A stretch of 48,648 nucleotides of DNA from Aestuariivita sp. (GTDB lineage: Bacteria; Pseudomonadota; Alphaproteobacteria; Rhodobacterales; Rhodobacteraceae). Shown here in pieces: positions 11,320 through 20,993 of this stretch. The notes beneath the pieces were generated by a model. It was not told the DNA's origin. It made no database searches and saw only the letters and a list, made by a program, of their open reading frames with translations. The number at the start of each line of letters is the position of its first letter. Within the stretch, counting starts at the first letter, position 1. The stretch is from positions 1 to 48,648 of the forward strand of contig NZ_JAAWWD010000067.1 in NCBI RefSeq assembly GCF_021404545.1. Reading direction: 5' to 3'. The translations under genes were made by a program, and so were the position numbers.

Positions 11320-11673
11320 TCAGACTGGCAACATTGCCAGAGCGATACGCCGCCCTTCCGAGAGCAGGACATTGTAGGTCCGCGCGGCGGAGGGCGAGTT
11401 CATCACCTCGACCCCTATCCCCAGCCCATCAAGCTCGGCCCGCAGGTCGGCAGGGATATGGGCGGTCTCGGCCCCCGTGCCCAGAAAAAGGACGTCGATC
11501 TGACCCTGCAACGCAAAGAGCCGCGCGCGGTCTTCATAGCCCGCCCAGGCTTGGGTGCCTGTGGGGCCGGTCAGGACGCCCCCCTCATAGACCTGTCCGC
11601 CGACACGGAAAAATCCTGGACCATAGCCTTCGACAGGGGCCGCATCAGTATAGGTGACTTCGTTCAGGCGCAT
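11320..11673 (-). CDS. Mth938-domain (DUF498) protein
   Basis: A 117-residue soluble protein with the Mth938-like fold: EGYGPGFFRVGG near the start, DVLFLGTGAE in the middle and GVEVMNSPSAARTYNVL towards the end. Eukaryotic relatives (NDUFAF3) assist complex I assembly; the bacterial role is not settled. Linkage of the family with secDF is common in alphaproteobacteria (from memory). ATG 11673 gives the normal N-terminus; the frame is open upstream into the TSUP gene. It follows that gene by 4 bases. Confidence 0.85.
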   Translation of the reverse strand: MRLNEVTYTDAAPVEGYGPGFFRVGGQVYEGGVLTGPTGTQAWAGYEDRARLFALQGQIDVLFLGTGAETAHIPADLRAELDGLGIGVEVMNSPSAARTYNVLLSEGRRIALAMLPV

Positions 11674-11677
11674 GGAT

Positions 11678-12430
11678 TTACTCCCAGATCGGCAGCCCCA
11701 GAAGGGCCGAGACGGCGATAACCGCATAGGCCACGGCCCGGAAAACCCGGTCTCTCTCGGGATCAAACAGCCGTGCGCCAACGATGTTTGAAATCATATA
11801 GAGCGGGACGAGGATCAACGCCACCACCACGGCTGTCGCATCCAGCAGATCAAGTGCGATAAACAGGCCAAGCATCAGAACATCGATGCCCAGCAGGTAG
11901 AGCAGGAAATTCGCGCGGATGACCGAAATGGCCCGCGCGCTGGCCATGTAGAGCATGATCACAGGCGGCCCGGGAATACCCGCAACACCGCCCAGAAATC
12001 CGCCCAGCGATCCCAGGCCCGTGATCGCCGCCGGGCCAAGCGTTCCAGTATAGCGCCAGCCGCTGATCACAAGGCCCAGCAGGATCAAAACCACCACTGA
12101 AACGGTCCAGCCAAAAACCTCCGGCGACAGCATCGACAACGCCCACAGGCCAAGAGGCAGACCAATCGCCGCGCCGATCAGCAGGCGCAGCGCCTCGCCC
12201 CGGTGGCCATCGCGCAAAGCCGCACGCAGATTGGGCAGCGGTCCCCAGAATTCAACGACCACCAGAAACGCCAGAGCCGCAAACGGATCGAGAACCGAAC
12301 TGGCCGCCGGCATGATGATCATGGCCGAGCCAAAGCCCGAGAACCCCCGTACAAGACCCGCCGCGACTATTGCGGCGGTCAGCCAACCAAGTCCCGGCAG
12401 AGACAGGGCCTGGGCCAGAATGTCAGGCAT
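11678..12430 (-). CDS. TSUP-family (TauE/SafE) permease
   Basis: A 250-residue membrane protein with about eight hydrophobic helices and two related halves, each with a glycine-rich motif (GLVRGFSGFGSAM near residues 26-38 and GFLGGVAGIPGPPV in the second half). The TSUP family moves sulfite, sulfonates, thiosulfate or similar small anions. The substrate here is unknown. The start overlaps the secF stop by 8 bases, so it is the third gene of the secD-secF transcript. A second, different TSUP gene lies at 46.2-47.0 kb. Confidence 0.85.
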   Translation of the reverse strand: MPDILAQALSLPGLGWLTAAIVAAGLVRGFSGFGSAMIIMPAASSVLDPFAALAFLVVVEFWGPLPNLRAALRDGHRGEALRLLIGAAIGLPLGLWALSMLSPEVFGWTVSVVVLILLGLVISGWRYTGTLGPAAITGLGSLGGFLGGVAGIPGPPVIMLYMASARAISVIRANFLLYLLGIDVLMLGLFIALDLLDATAVVVALILVPLYMISNIVGARLFDPERDRVFRAVAYAVIAVSALLGLPIWE

Positions 12431-13403
12431 CTACATTGGCGAACTGGTTGCCAGTGGTATCGGTCGGCTTCGACCAGTCCCGCTTGACCCCCAGATAGAG
12501 CAGGATCGCGCTGGCCACGAAGACCGACGAATAGGTCCCCACGATCACGCCCCAGATCATCGCAAAGACAAAGCCCCGGATCACATCTCCGCCCAGCACA
12601 AAGAGGGCTATCAGTGCCAAAAGCGTCGTGACCGAGGTCATCACCGTCCGGCTGAGCGTCTCGTTGATCGAGATATTCAGCACCTCCGCCAGCGGCCGTT
12701 TCTTGTATTTGCGCAGGTTCTCGCGCACCCGGTCAAACACCACCACGGTGTCGTTCAGCGAATAGCCCACAATTGTCAGAAGGGCCGCAATAATCGCCAG
12801 ATCGAACTTGATCTGAAGTTCGGAGAATATCCCGATGGTCAGCACCACATCATGCACAAGCGCCGCCACGGCGCCGAGCGCGAACTGCCACTCGAACCTG
12901 AGCCAGATATAGACCAGCACCGCGCCGATGGCCAGGATCACGGCGATGATCGCGGTCGTGATCAGTTCCCCCGAGACCTTGGGACCAACGCTTTCGACCG
13001 AGACGAATTTGATGTCCGGCACCACGGCGCGCAGCGCCGCCTCCACCCTCTGGATCACATCGGCCGTGACGGATTCCTGCCCTTCCTGGGCCTGAATGCG
13101 CACCATGGCAACATTCTGATCCTCGGGGAATGTCGGATCGAACACCTCTGTGATGGTGATATCGCCCAGTTGCAACGCCTCCATCGCGGCGCGGTATTGC
13201 GCGACATCGATGGGTTGGGTGCTTTCGGTCCGGATCGTCGTGCCGCCGCGAAAATCGATGCCATAGTTCAATCCTTGCAGGAAGAACGAGACCATCGCCA
13301 CGACCATCAACAGACCGGAGATACCCAGCCACAGTTTCCAGCGGCTGAAGAAATCGAAGGAGGTGCCTTGTTTGACCAGTCTCAGTCGCATCTCATACCT
13401 CAA
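12423..13403 (-). CDS. secF: Protein translocase subunit SecF
   Basis: A 326-residue inner-membrane protein, the smaller half of SecDF, which uses the proton gradient to help pull exported proteins through SecYEG. It has a first helix around residues 25-45, the GIDFRGGT motif, a periplasmic P4 domain, then five helices including IVGYSLNDTVVVFDRVREN, the signature loop of the family. It overlaps the secD stop by 11 bases, so the two are translated together. Separate secD and secF are normal for this group. Confidence 0.97.
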   Translation of the reverse strand: MRYEMRLRLVKQGTSFDFFSRWKLWLGISGLLMVVAMVSFFLQGLNYGIDFRGGTTIRTESTQPIDVAQYRAAMEALQLGDITITEVFDPTFPEDQNVAMVRIQAQEGQESVTADVIQRVEAALRAVVPDIKFVSVESVGPKVSGELITTAIIAVILAIGAVLVYIWLRFEWQFALGAVAALVHDVVLTIGIFSELQIKFDLAIIAALLTIVGYSLNDTVVVFDRVRENLRKYKKRPLAEVLNISINETLSRTVMTSVTTLLALIALFVLGGDVIRGFVFAMIWGVIVGTYSSVFVASAILLYLGVKRDWSKPTDTTGNQFANVDA

Positions 13404-15054
13404 TCGTTTTCGGGCGGCGCCGTTCGAACCAAATCACGATGATCAGGCGCGTGACGAATATCGCGGTAAAGACCGAAGTCAGGATGCCCAGACCCAGCGT
13501 GATCGCAAAGCCGCGGACCGGACCCGAGCCCATGGCATAAAGGATCACCGCGGTGATGAAGGTGGTGATGTTGGCGTCCAGAATGGCGCTGAGCGCTTTT
13601 TCATAGCCCAGCTCGATGGCACGGGCTGGCCCCTTGGCGGATTTCAGCTCTTCGCGGATCCGCTCGAAGACCAGCACATTGGCGTCGACCGCCATCCCCA
13701 CGGTCAGCACGATCCCGGCAATCCCCGGCAAGGTCAGCGTCGCCCCGATCAGCGACAGCAGCCCAAAGATCAGCGCGATATTCAGGATCAGCGCGACATT
13801 CGCGAAAAGCCCGAACATGCCATAGCTGAGCGCCATGAAAATCAGCACGCCCACGAACGCGGCCACCGTGGCGACACGGCCCGCATCGATGCTGTCCTGG
13901 CCAAGTTCGGGCCCGATGGTGCGCTCTTCGAGGAACTCCAGCCCGGCGGGCAAGGCCCCTGCCCGCAGCAGCACCGCCAGGTTTGTCGACTCCTCGACCG
14001 AGAAATTGCCGGTGATGATACCTGACCCGCCCGGAATATGAGACTGGATCACCGGCGCACTGATCACTTCGTCATCCAGAACGATCGCGAACGGATTGCC
14101 GATGTTTTCGGCCGTATAGTCGCCGAATTTGCGGGCACCGGTCGGATTGAACCGGAAATTGACCGCAGGCCGCCCGTTCTGGTCAAAGGAGGGCTGGGCG
14201 TCGACCAGTTCCTCGCCCGTCACAACGGGCGCGGATTCCAGAGTGTAGAACGTGCCCGGCTCGTCAATGCTGGGCAACAGCTTGTTGCCCACGCCCGGCG
14301 CCGCGTTTGCATCCGTACCCCGGCCGATCACCGGATTGAAGGTCAGCTGCGCTGTCGTGCCGATGATTTCTTTCAGCTCAGACGCGCTGCCGATGCCCGG
14401 CACCTGGATCAGGATACGCTGCGCGCCTTGCCTCTGGATCGTGGGTTCGCGCGTGCCAACCTCATCGATCCGCCGACGAATGATCTCAAGGGCTTGCCGG
14501 ACGGTCCTGTCGTCGGACGCCGCGCGCTCTTCCTCGCTCAGCGTCACGATCAGAACGTCGCCCTCGCCGCGCACGTCGATGTCGGAGGCCGTTACCCCGG
14601 TCAGCGACGGGATCGGCTGGGCCAGCGCGCGGACCACTTCAAGCGCGCGGGGCATGCCCTCGGGCGTGCCGATGCGCACCCGAATCTCATCGGGCGCCGA
14701 GGGTTGCAGGCGGATCGTCCCGATGGTCGCGCGTTCGGGGCGCAGGATGTCGCGCACCTCGGGCCAGGTGGCCTCCATCCGGGCGCTATAGACGTCCTCG
14801 ACCTGCACTTCGGCCAAAAGATGCGCGCCACCGCGCAGATCCAGGCCCAGATTGACCAGAGAGGACGGCATCCATTCGGGCCAAAGATCCGCCTCGGCCC
14901 GACGCTGGGGCGTCTCGCCCATCAGCTCGATCGCCTGCATCGCGTCATTATGGGTCTCGACCCGGGAATAGAACCCGTTGGGCAGGGCCAGCACCAGACC
15001 CACCACGCAGGTCAGCCAGATCAGCAGCCGTTTCCAAAGATCAATTTGCAGCAT
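13393..15054 (-). CDS. secD: Protein translocase subunit SecD
   Basis: A 553-residue partner of SecF. A first helix near residues 10-27 is followed by the LGLDLRGGAHLL motif, a large periplasmic domain with the P1 and head regions, and the C-terminal helix bundle with GMAVDANVLVFERIREELK. The helix 4 Asp in VDANV is part of the proton path in this family. It follows yajC by 34 bases. The order yajC-secD-secF is classical. Confidence 0.97.
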   Translation of the reverse strand: MLQIDLWKRLLIWLTCVVGLVLALPNGFYSRVETHNDAMQAIELMGETPQRRAEADLWPEWMPSSLVNLGLDLRGGAHLLAEVQVEDVYSARMEATWPEVRDILRPERATIGTIRLQPSAPDEIRVRIGTPEGMPRALEVVRALAQPIPSLTGVTASDIDVRGEGDVLIVTLSEEERAASDDRTVRQALEIIRRRIDEVGTREPTIQRQGAQRILIQVPGIGSASELKEIIGTTAQLTFNPVIGRGTDANAAPGVGNKLLPSIDEPGTFYTLESAPVVTGEELVDAQPSFDQNGRPAVNFRFNPTGARKFGDYTAENIGNPFAIVLDDEVISAPVIQSHIPGGSGIITGNFSVEESTNLAVLLRAGALPAGLEFLEERTIGPELGQDSIDAGRVATVAAFVGVLIFMALSYGMFGLFANVALILNIALIFGLLSLIGATLTLPGIAGIVLTVGMAVDANVLVFERIREELKSAKGPARAIELGYEKALSAILDANITTFITAVILYAMGSGPVRGFAITLGLGILTSVFTAIFVTRLIIVIWFERRRPKTIEV

Positions 15055-15088
15055 AGACCTGCCTTTTCAACGCCTTGGCGGGCAAAGT

Positions 15089-15373
15089 TTACGTTGCCGG
15101 TTCGGTCTTGTTGATCACCTGAGCGACCGTGCTGCGCACCACGCGCACCTTGACACCTTCGGCCAGCTCAACCTCGATCTCGCCATCGTCCTTGACCTTG
15201 GTGACCTTGCCGATCAGCCCGCCCTGGGTGACGATCTGGTCCCCGCGGCGCAGCGCCTCGACCATGGCCTGATGCTCTTTGACCTTCTTTTGCTGAGGCC
15301 GGATCAGCAGGAAATACATGATCAGGAAGATCAGAATAAGCGGGAGAAACTGGGCGAATGCGCCACCGTCCAT
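15089..15373 (-). CDS. yajC: YajC, Sec translocase auxiliary subunit
   Basis: A 94-residue protein with one N-terminal helix (about residues 7-24), then FLLIRPQQKKVKEHQ, the signature just after the membrane, and a small soluble domain with GDQIVTQGGLIGKV. It associates with SecDF. ATG 15373 gives the usual MDGGAFAQFL start; the upstream frame is open but not family-like. It is the first gene of the long minus-strand run down to ccmG. Confidence 0.95.
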   Translation of the reverse strand: MDGGAFAQFLPLILIFLIMYFLLIRPQQKKVKEHQAMVEALRRGDQIVTQGGLIGKVTKVKDDGEIEVELAEGVKVRVVRSTVAQVINKTEPAT

Positions 15374-15578
15374 GGGATTTTCCTTCTTTGAATGACGCGC
15401 GGGGGCTGCCCGCGAAGTTTGGCGGAACTTATGCGCTGAACGGGGGCGGTGCAAGGCGGCTTGGCGGGTAATTCGAGCCTCTGATTTGCACTGCCGCCAC
15501 AGGCCCGCCCCTGCGTGCTTGGCAGTGACGTGGTTTGGCGTCATGTTGGCGTTGGGAACGGGATGGGATGGACGTGTG

Positions 15579-16723
15579 ATGTTCGACACATTTGCCCCTG
15601 AATGGCGGATGCTGGCTTTGGGGACGCTGATCACGGCGCTGCTGGTCGTCGGGGTTCTGGCGACGCTGTCGGGCGGGGCCAAGGGCAACCTTCTGGACCG
15701 GGCTAAAGCGCGGCTGGGACTGCGGTCCGTCCCCTCGGCGCTTTTGGTCGTGGCGGGGGTCTTCTGGACTGTGCTGTTCCTGTGGCTGTTCCTGGGGTTG
15801 CTGGGGTTGGTCTTTCACGCCATCACCCTGGTCTTTGACAGCGCGGATCTGACAGACATCCGGACTGACCTTTTTGCGATTGCCGCCCTGACCGCGACAC
15901 TGGGCGCGGTGGTCGCCCTGCCCTTCACGCTGATCCGGCTAACCCTGACGCGGGACCAGAACCGCCATGCGGAGGATGTGCTGTACAATGCAAAGATCAC
16001 CGAGGCGACGCGCGATCTTTATGCCCAGCGGCAGGTGACCAAGCCGCTGGTGCGGGGTGGAAGCTATCGCCATCATCAGGACTTTTGGGAAGACGACATC
16101 ATCCGCCGCAACGCCGCGATCGATCAGCTGGAGCGGCTGGTGGAGGAACGTGCCGAGAACGCCGTGGGCGTGGCCCGCATGTTGTCGGTCTATGTGCGGG
16201 AATTGTCCAAGGCGCATCCGGCGGTGGACCCGCCAAAGGATGCTGCGCCATCGGACCTGCGGGACTGGGCGGCCGGTTTGGCGCTGCAACGATCCGACAT
16301 GGAAAAGGCGGTGCAGACGCTGGGCCGCCTGCGCTATTGGGCGAGACAGGCGGGGGATGACCTGATCATTGACCTGCGCGAGGCCAATTTGCAGGCAATG
16401 TCGCTGCGCGAGCTCGATTTCGACAAAACCCGCCTGACCGGGGCGCAGTTGCAGGGGGCAGACCTCCGCTGGGCGCAGTCCCCGGCGCCGCACCTCTTCG
16501 AGGTGCGGCGCTGAGGTCTGTCGATTATACCCAAGTTACCATATCTCTGGAGCAGATCGATAGTGTCTTTGGCGATGCCAGCGTGAGCCTGCCGGAACAC
16601 ATCGATCCCCCGGAACGGTTTTTGCGGGAGTATCAGGATTGGGACGACTTCCGCTCTGCCTGGCGCGCGTGGCAGAAAGAGATCGGGTTCGATCCGGACG
16701 ATCCCGCGGCGCGGGACGAATAA
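15579..16723 (+). pseudogene. Broken pentapeptide-repeat membrane protein
   Basis: The first part (15579-16514) encodes two hydrophobic helices near the start, a charged cytoplasmic region and the beginning of a pentapeptide-repeat domain (ANLQAMSLRELDF, then GAQLQGADLRWAQ). It then reads through a hairpin and stops at 16514. The missing tail resumes in another frame from 16502: GAALRSVDYTQVTISLEQ, then FGDASVSLPEHI and FRSAWRAWQKE, ending at TAA 16721. Intact relatives, as I recall them, carry many repeats between these two parts and end with a similar tail (FGDASV..LP, W..W). So most of the repeat domain is lost and the frame is shifted. Start is uncertain: ATG 15579 (MFDTFAPEWR) is preferred over 15543 and 15486. 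A sequence assembly error in the repeats is a real alternative. Confidence 0.7.
16485..16511. repeat. Perfect hairpin at the break of the pentapeptide gene
   Basis: GCGCCGCACCTC and GAGGTGCGGCGC are perfect 12-base inverted copies around a TTC loop. They lie exactly where the reading frame changes. The right arm belongs to the resuming frame, so the left arm looks like an inverted copy of it. There is no T run, so it is not a normal terminator. Confidence 0.85.
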
Positions 16724-16810
16724 GCGGGCGCGATCAAGGCGAACGGCGGTGGTTTGACCGGGGGACAAATCCGCTGGCCTCCGCTGCACAAAACGGGCTA
16801 GATCCCGTTC

Positions 16811-17548
16811 ATGCCCTTTGCCCCTCATGTCTTTCGCCATACCCCGGCCCTGCGCGGGTTGATCACGCCGCCGGACCAGTCCGAGATGCGGTTCGGGCTG
16901 GACCGGTTTGCAGAGCTGGACGTTCAGGCCGCCGAAGAAGGCTGGCCGCCCGGCTGGCGGATGGAGCATGACGCGCGCGAGGCCAACAGGCAGGCGGTGC
17001 TGGGCGACCGGATGAACGCCGATCTGTGGGTCTTTGCCTATGGTTCCCTGATCTGGGACCCGGCGGTTTATGTGGAGGAGTACCGCTATGGCGGGCTCAG
17101 CGGCTGGCGGCGCAGTTTCTGCATGCGGCTGGAAGGCGGGCGCGGCACCCATGAGCGGCCCGGTCTGATGGCCGCACTGGACGAAGGCGGCCGGTGCGAC
17201 GGCGTGGTGTTTCGTTTGCCCGCCGACCGGGTGGACGGCGAAACCGCCTTCATGTGGAACCGCGAGATGTTCGCGGGCGCCTATTGCCCGGTCTTCCTGG
17301 AGGTGGCGACACCGCAAGGCCCGGTCGAGGCACTGACCTTTGTCATGGACCAGAGCAATCCGCGTTACATGCCGGATGTGCCGGAGGAGCGGGCCGCACT
17401 GATGATCGCCCATGCCGAGGGCGGGCTTGGCCCCAATTTCGACTATCTGGACTCGCTGGTCCGGCATCTGGATGAGCTGGGCCTGGAGGATGCGGCCATG
17501 CATCGCCTGCATGCGCGGGTACGGGCAGTCCGCAGCGCCGAGGCCTGA
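16811..17548 (+). CDS. ChaC-like gamma-glutamylcyclotransferase
   Basis: A 245-residue soluble protein with the ChaC substrate-loop signature WVFAYGSLIWDP near residues 76-87, which forms the gamma-glutamyl-binding pocket. This is followed by GWRRSFCMRL, ERPGLMAALD, and YCPVFLEVATP. ChaC enzymes release 5-oxoproline from glutathione. The first 70 residues are an extension with no recognised domain, present in many alphaproteobacterial members (from memory). There is no clear ribosome binding site before ATG 16811, so the exact start is uncertain. It lies between the broken pentapeptide gene and serS on the same strand. Confidence 0.85.
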   Translation: MPFAPHVFRHTPALRGLITPPDQSEMRFGLDRFAELDVQAAEEGWPPGWRMEHDAREANRQAVLGDRMNADLWVFAYGSLIWDPAVYVEEYRYGGLSGWRRSFCMRLEGGRGTHERPGLMAALDEGGRCDGVVFRLPADRVDGETAFMWNREMFAGAYCPVFLEVATPQGPVEALTFVMDQSNPRYMPDVPEERAALMIAHAEGGLGPNFDYLDSLVRHLDELGLEDAAMHRLHARVRAVRSAEA

Positions 17549-17650
17549 TCGGTTCAGGGGGATTGGTGGGGTGGCGCGCCCCAACCCTCTACCCACCGGC
17601 GCGGTGTTGCGGCATAAGTCGGACAGGACGACTCATCAAGGACAAGACCA

Positions 17651-18943
17651 ATGCACGACATCCGCGCGATCCGCGAAAATCCTGCCGCTTTTGACGCCGC
17701 CCTGGCGCGCCGGGGGGATGCGGCCATGTCGTCGGAACTTTTGTCCGTGGACGAGGCGCGGCGGGCCAAGATCCTGACGGCGGAAACCGCGCAGGCCGAG
17801 CAGAACAAAGCCTCCAAGCTGGTGGGCGCGGCCAAGGCCAAGGGCGACGCGGCCGAGTTCGAGCGGCTGCGCGCGCTGGTCTCGGACAAAAAGGCCGAGG
17901 TCGCCGCGATGCAGGCCGAGGCCAAGGCGCTGGATGCGCAATTGACGGATATGCTGGCGCGGATCGCCAACCTGCCTGCCGAGGACGTGCCGGACGGCGC
18001 GGATGAGCAGGACAATGTCGAGGTGAACCGCTGGGGGGAGCCGCCTGCCCTGCCCTTTGAACCCAAGGAACATTTCGAGATCGCGGGCGTCGCCGCCTCG
18101 ATGGATTTCGAGATGGCGGCCAAGCTCTCGGGCGCGCGCTTTGTCGTGCTGAAGGGCGCGGTCGCGCGGCTGCACCGGGCGCTGGCACAGTTCATGATCG
18201 ACACCCATGTTGAGGAAAACGGGCTGACCGAGATGGCCACCCCCGTTCTGGTGCGCGACGAGGCGATGTATGGCACGGACAAACTGCCGAAATTCGGCGA
18301 TGACAGTTACCAGACCACCAATGGCTGGTGGCTGATCCCCACCTCAGAGGTGACGCTGACCTATTCCGTGGCGGGCGATGTGCTGGAGGCTGCGGACCTG
18401 CCCATCCGTATGACCGCCCATACGCTGTGTTTCCGCTCCGAGGCAGGATCGGCGGGCAAAGACACCACGGGCATGCTGCGCCATCATCAGTTCGAGAAGG
18501 TCGAGATGGTCTCGATCACCCATCCCGACGACAGCGACACCGAACAAATGCGCATGCTGCGCTGTGCCGAGGATCTGCTGGAGCGGTTGGGTGTGCCCTA
18601 TCGCACGATTGTGCTGTGTACTGGCGATATGGGATTCGGCGCCCGGCGCACCTTTGATATCGAGGCGTGGCTGCCGGGGCAGAACACCTATCGGGAGATT
18701 TCATCGGTCTCCACCACCGGCGATTTCCAAGCCCGCCGCATGAACGCGCGGTTCAGACCGCAAGGCGGCGGCAAACCCGAGTTCGTGCACACGCTCAACG
18801 GGTCGGGTCTGGCCGTGGGGCGCTGTCTGATCGCAGTGCTTGAAAATGGCCAGCAAGAGGACGGATCGGTTCGGCTGCCGGAGGTGCTTGCCCCCTATCT
18901 CGGCGGCAAGACCATACTGGGCGCCGACGGTGTCCTCAGATGA
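17651..18943 (+). CDS. serS: Seryl-tRNA synthetase
   Basis: A 430-residue class II aminoacyl-tRNA synthetase that charges tRNA-Ser. The N-terminal long coiled-coil arm (about residues 28-100, rich in Ala, Glu and Lys) is clear. Motif 2 is seen as [21 protein letters not shown] and motif 3 as [17 protein letters not shown]. Length is normal. AAGGA about nine bases before ATG 17651 is the likely ribosome binding site. Its stop overlaps the next start as ATGA. Confidence 0.97.
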   Translation: MHDIRAIRENPAAFDAALARRGDAAMSSELLSVDEARRAKILTAETAQAEQNKASKLVGAAKAKGDAAEFERLRALVSDKKAEVAAMQAEAKALDAQLTDMLARIANLPAEDVPDGADEQDNVEVNRWGEPPALPFEPKEHFEIAGVAASMDFEMAAKLSGARFVVLKGAVARLHRALAQFMIDTHVEENGLTEMATPVLVRDEAMYGTDKLPKFGDDSYQTTNGWWLIPTSEVTLTYSVAGDVLEAADLPIRMTAHTLCFRSEAGSAGKDTTGMLRHHQFEKVEMVSITHPDDSDTEQMRMLRCAEDLLERLGVPYRTIVLCTGDMGFGARRTFDIEAWLPGQNTYREISSVSTTGDFQARRMNARFRPQGGGKPEFVHTLNGSGLAVGRCLIAVLENGQQEDGSVRLPEVLAPYLGGKTILGADGVLR

Positions 18944-19665
18944 GCCCCGAAGCGCGCAACACCCTTTGGGCCGTGGCGGTTCTGGTAACGGCCGTCAGCT
19001 TTGGTGCGTCGTCTTTCGTGATCCCCGATTTCGGCGGATTCGACGCCGATCAATTCCCGGTCCCGCAAGAGGATCCGGCGGTACAGCCTGCGGGCTATGC
19101 CTTTGCGATCTGGGCGGTGATTTATCTTTGGTTGCTGGCGGGCGCGGCGTTTGGCGTCCTGGCCCGCGCCGACGCTCCGGATTGGGAGGAGATGCGGCCC
19201 TATCTGGTGATGTCGCTGGCGGTGGGCACAAGCTGGCTCGCGGTGGCCAAACTCAGCGCCTTTGCCGCTGCAATTCTGATCTGGGCGATGCTGATCCCGG
19301 CGCTGCTGGCGCTGTTTCGGGCGCCGCTTCTGGACCGCTGGTGGGCGCGCGCGCCGATCGGGCTTTACGCCGGATGGTTGTCGGCGGCGTCCTTCGTCGC
19401 GCTTGGGCTGGTTCTGGCGGGCTGGGGCGTGATGGGCGAGGTGCAGGCCGCGATCCTGTGTCTGGTGCTGGCGACGGCATTGGCCAGCGTGATCCAGGTG
19501 GCGCTGGAGGGGGTGCCCGAATATGGTGCGGCCGTGGTCTGGGCCCTGCTGGCGGTGGCGGTCAACAATCTGGGTGGTGCGCTTTTCGTGGTGGTTCTGG
19601 CGCTGACGGGGGCTGCGGTCGTGGGGCTGCTGGCACTCCGCGCGATGACAATCCCGCGCGCGTGA
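18940..19665 (+). CDS. TspO/MBR-like tryptophan-rich membrane protein
   Basis: A 241-residue protein with about seven hydrophobic helices. The first loop carries [16 protein letters not shown], which resembles the helix 1-2 region of the TspO/MBR family and related larger membrane proteins. It is longer than canonical TspO (about 160 residues), so it belongs to a larger variant group. A role in tetrapyrrole or stress sensing is only suggested by the family. Start ATG overlaps the serS stop (ATGA), implying coupling. Family call is moderate. Confidence 0.65.
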   Translation: MSPEARNTLWAVAVLVTAVSFGASSFVIPDFGGFDADQFPVPQEDPAVQPAGYAFAIWAVIYLWLLAGAAFGVLARADAPDWEEMRPYLVMSLAVGTSWLAVAKLSAFAAAILIWAMLIPALLALFRAPLLDRWWARAPIGLYAGWLSAASFVALGLVLAGWGVMGEVQAAILCLVLATALASVIQVALEGVPEYGAAVVWALLAVAVNNLGGALFVVVLALTGAAVVGLLALRAMTIPRA

Positions 19666-19712
19666 AGGAGCCCGTCCTAAAGACTCGTCTCAAGACCTGA
19701 GGCTCCGCGAGC

Positions 19713-19730
19713 GGCGGGACAAGTCCCGCC
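19713..19730. repeat. REP-like palindrome GGCGGGAC-AA-GTCCCGCC
   Basis: A perfect 8-bp stem with an AA loop lies in the gap between the convergent TspO-like and desaturase genes, followed by CTACACCTCTCT. Palindromes of this kind are frequent between genes in GC-rich proteobacteria (from memory). It may stop transcription from either side. Confidence 0.6.
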
Positions 19731-19743
19731 CTACACCTCTCTG

Positions 19744-20733
19744 TCAGGCGCGGGCCGTGCTGTTGGCACGTCGCTCCCGCGCTTTCGGGAAGGGCACCAG
19801 CCGTTGCGCCTCTTCATCCCAGAGCTTGAGATTAAGCGCGCGCACCGCTTCGATGAACCCGATCCGGCGGGGCGCGAATTCTTCGGGCAGGTCATAGCGC
19901 GCCTTGCGCAGGCGATAGCTGGGGATATTGGCATTGAAATGGTGCAGGTCGTGGCACGTGATATTGGCCACCGCGATATCGAACCAATGGCCGAAATCGA
20001 GCGTCGAGGACCCCTGTAGCGCAGCCAGCGCCGGGTCGAGATCCGGACGGCGGTCCCAATAGGTATCCTCGAAATTATGCTGGAGATAGACCAGAAACAC
20101 GCCCAGCATGCCTCCCAGAAACGCAAAGCTGAAATAGATCGCCAGCCCAGGCAAACCGGAGAGCAGATAGATCAGACCGACCCAGGCCAGCACCAGCCCG
20201 TTATGAGCCAGCACCGCGCCCACGCCAAAACGCGCGGCATTCTTGGGCCACCGGTAACGGATGAAATAGGTGAAAAGCGCACCCAGCGGCACCAGGATAA
20301 ACGGATTGCGGTAAAGCCGGTATTGCAGGCGCTGCCAGAACCCGGCCTGCTCCCATTCGCGCAGGGTCATTGTGTGGATCTCACCGGTCTCGCGATGGTC
20401 CAGATTGCCGGTGCCCGCGTGATGCAGGTTATGGTTCTGCTTCATCACCTCATAGGGCGCGAAGGTGAAAGGCGACAGGCCGATCCCCGCCCATTCATTC
20501 TGCTCGCGCGTCTCAAAGAGAGAGTGATGACCTGTATCATGCTGCAACACATAAAGCCGGACCGAGGCCACCGCATGCACGACGCCTGCGGGCAGCAGGA
20601 TCCACCAGCTGTCCCGGAAGGCAATCGCCAGCCACAGCGAGCTGAAATACACCGCAAAGGTGCCAAAATAACTCAGCGCGGCGATACGGTTGTCCTTGTC
20701 GCAGTAAAGCCGCGTATACTCACGCAAATTCAT
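19744..20733 (-). CDS. Membrane fatty acid desaturase
   Basis: A 329-residue di-iron membrane desaturase. The three histidine boxes are HDTGHH (residues 65-70), HNLHH (101-105) and HDLHH (261-265), with hydrophobic helices between them. Enzymes of this class put a double bond into a lipid-bound acyl chain, using oxygen and an electron donor. Position specificity cannot be told; similarity to the acyl-lipid omega-type branch is my inference. ATG 20733 is preferred over the in-frame 20781 because GGGGGA lies just upstream and MNLREYTRLY starts family-like sequence. It is divergent from a small secreted protein, with 260 bases between. Confidence 0.85.
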   Translation of the reverse strand: MNLREYTRLYCDKDNRIAALSYFGTFAVYFSSLWLAIAFRDSWWILLPAGVVHAVASVRLYVLQHDTGHHSLFETREQNEWAGIGLSPFTFAPYEVMKQNHNLHHAGTGNLDHRETGEIHTMTLREWEQAGFWQRLQYRLYRNPFILVPLGALFTYFIRYRWPKNAARFGVGAVLAHNGLVLAWVGLIYLLSGLPGLAIYFSFAFLGGMLGVFLVYLQHNFEDTYWDRRPDLDPALAALQGSSTLDFGHWFDIAVANITCHDLHHFNANIPSYRLRKARYDLPEEFAPRRIGFIEAVRALNLKLWDEEAQRLVPFPKARERRANSTARA

Positions 20734-20993
20734 GTCGTCCCCCGTCAGACGCCGCCTCGATTTCCCGAAGCGAACCCACATATTTCTCAGATAAGTCTAA
20801 CAGTCCAATCGCACAAGTTTTTGACGGAGATTTCAAGAGCGTAGGATCGCAAAGAGCGGTGGACTGCCGATCTGGCGGGCCGCGACCGACAGCGCCGGGT
20901 TCCTGCCTTCTTCACGCATATGTCAGCGCCGTTGGGTCATCCACAAGATAGGGCCCACCGTATTCCCCCCAGAACCAACGGGAGGAAAGAACG

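Noticed and set aside
12231-13442. 403-codon open frame antisense to secF
   Set aside because: It is full of Asp, His, Arg and Gln, as usual for the complement of a biased gene, and has no known motif.
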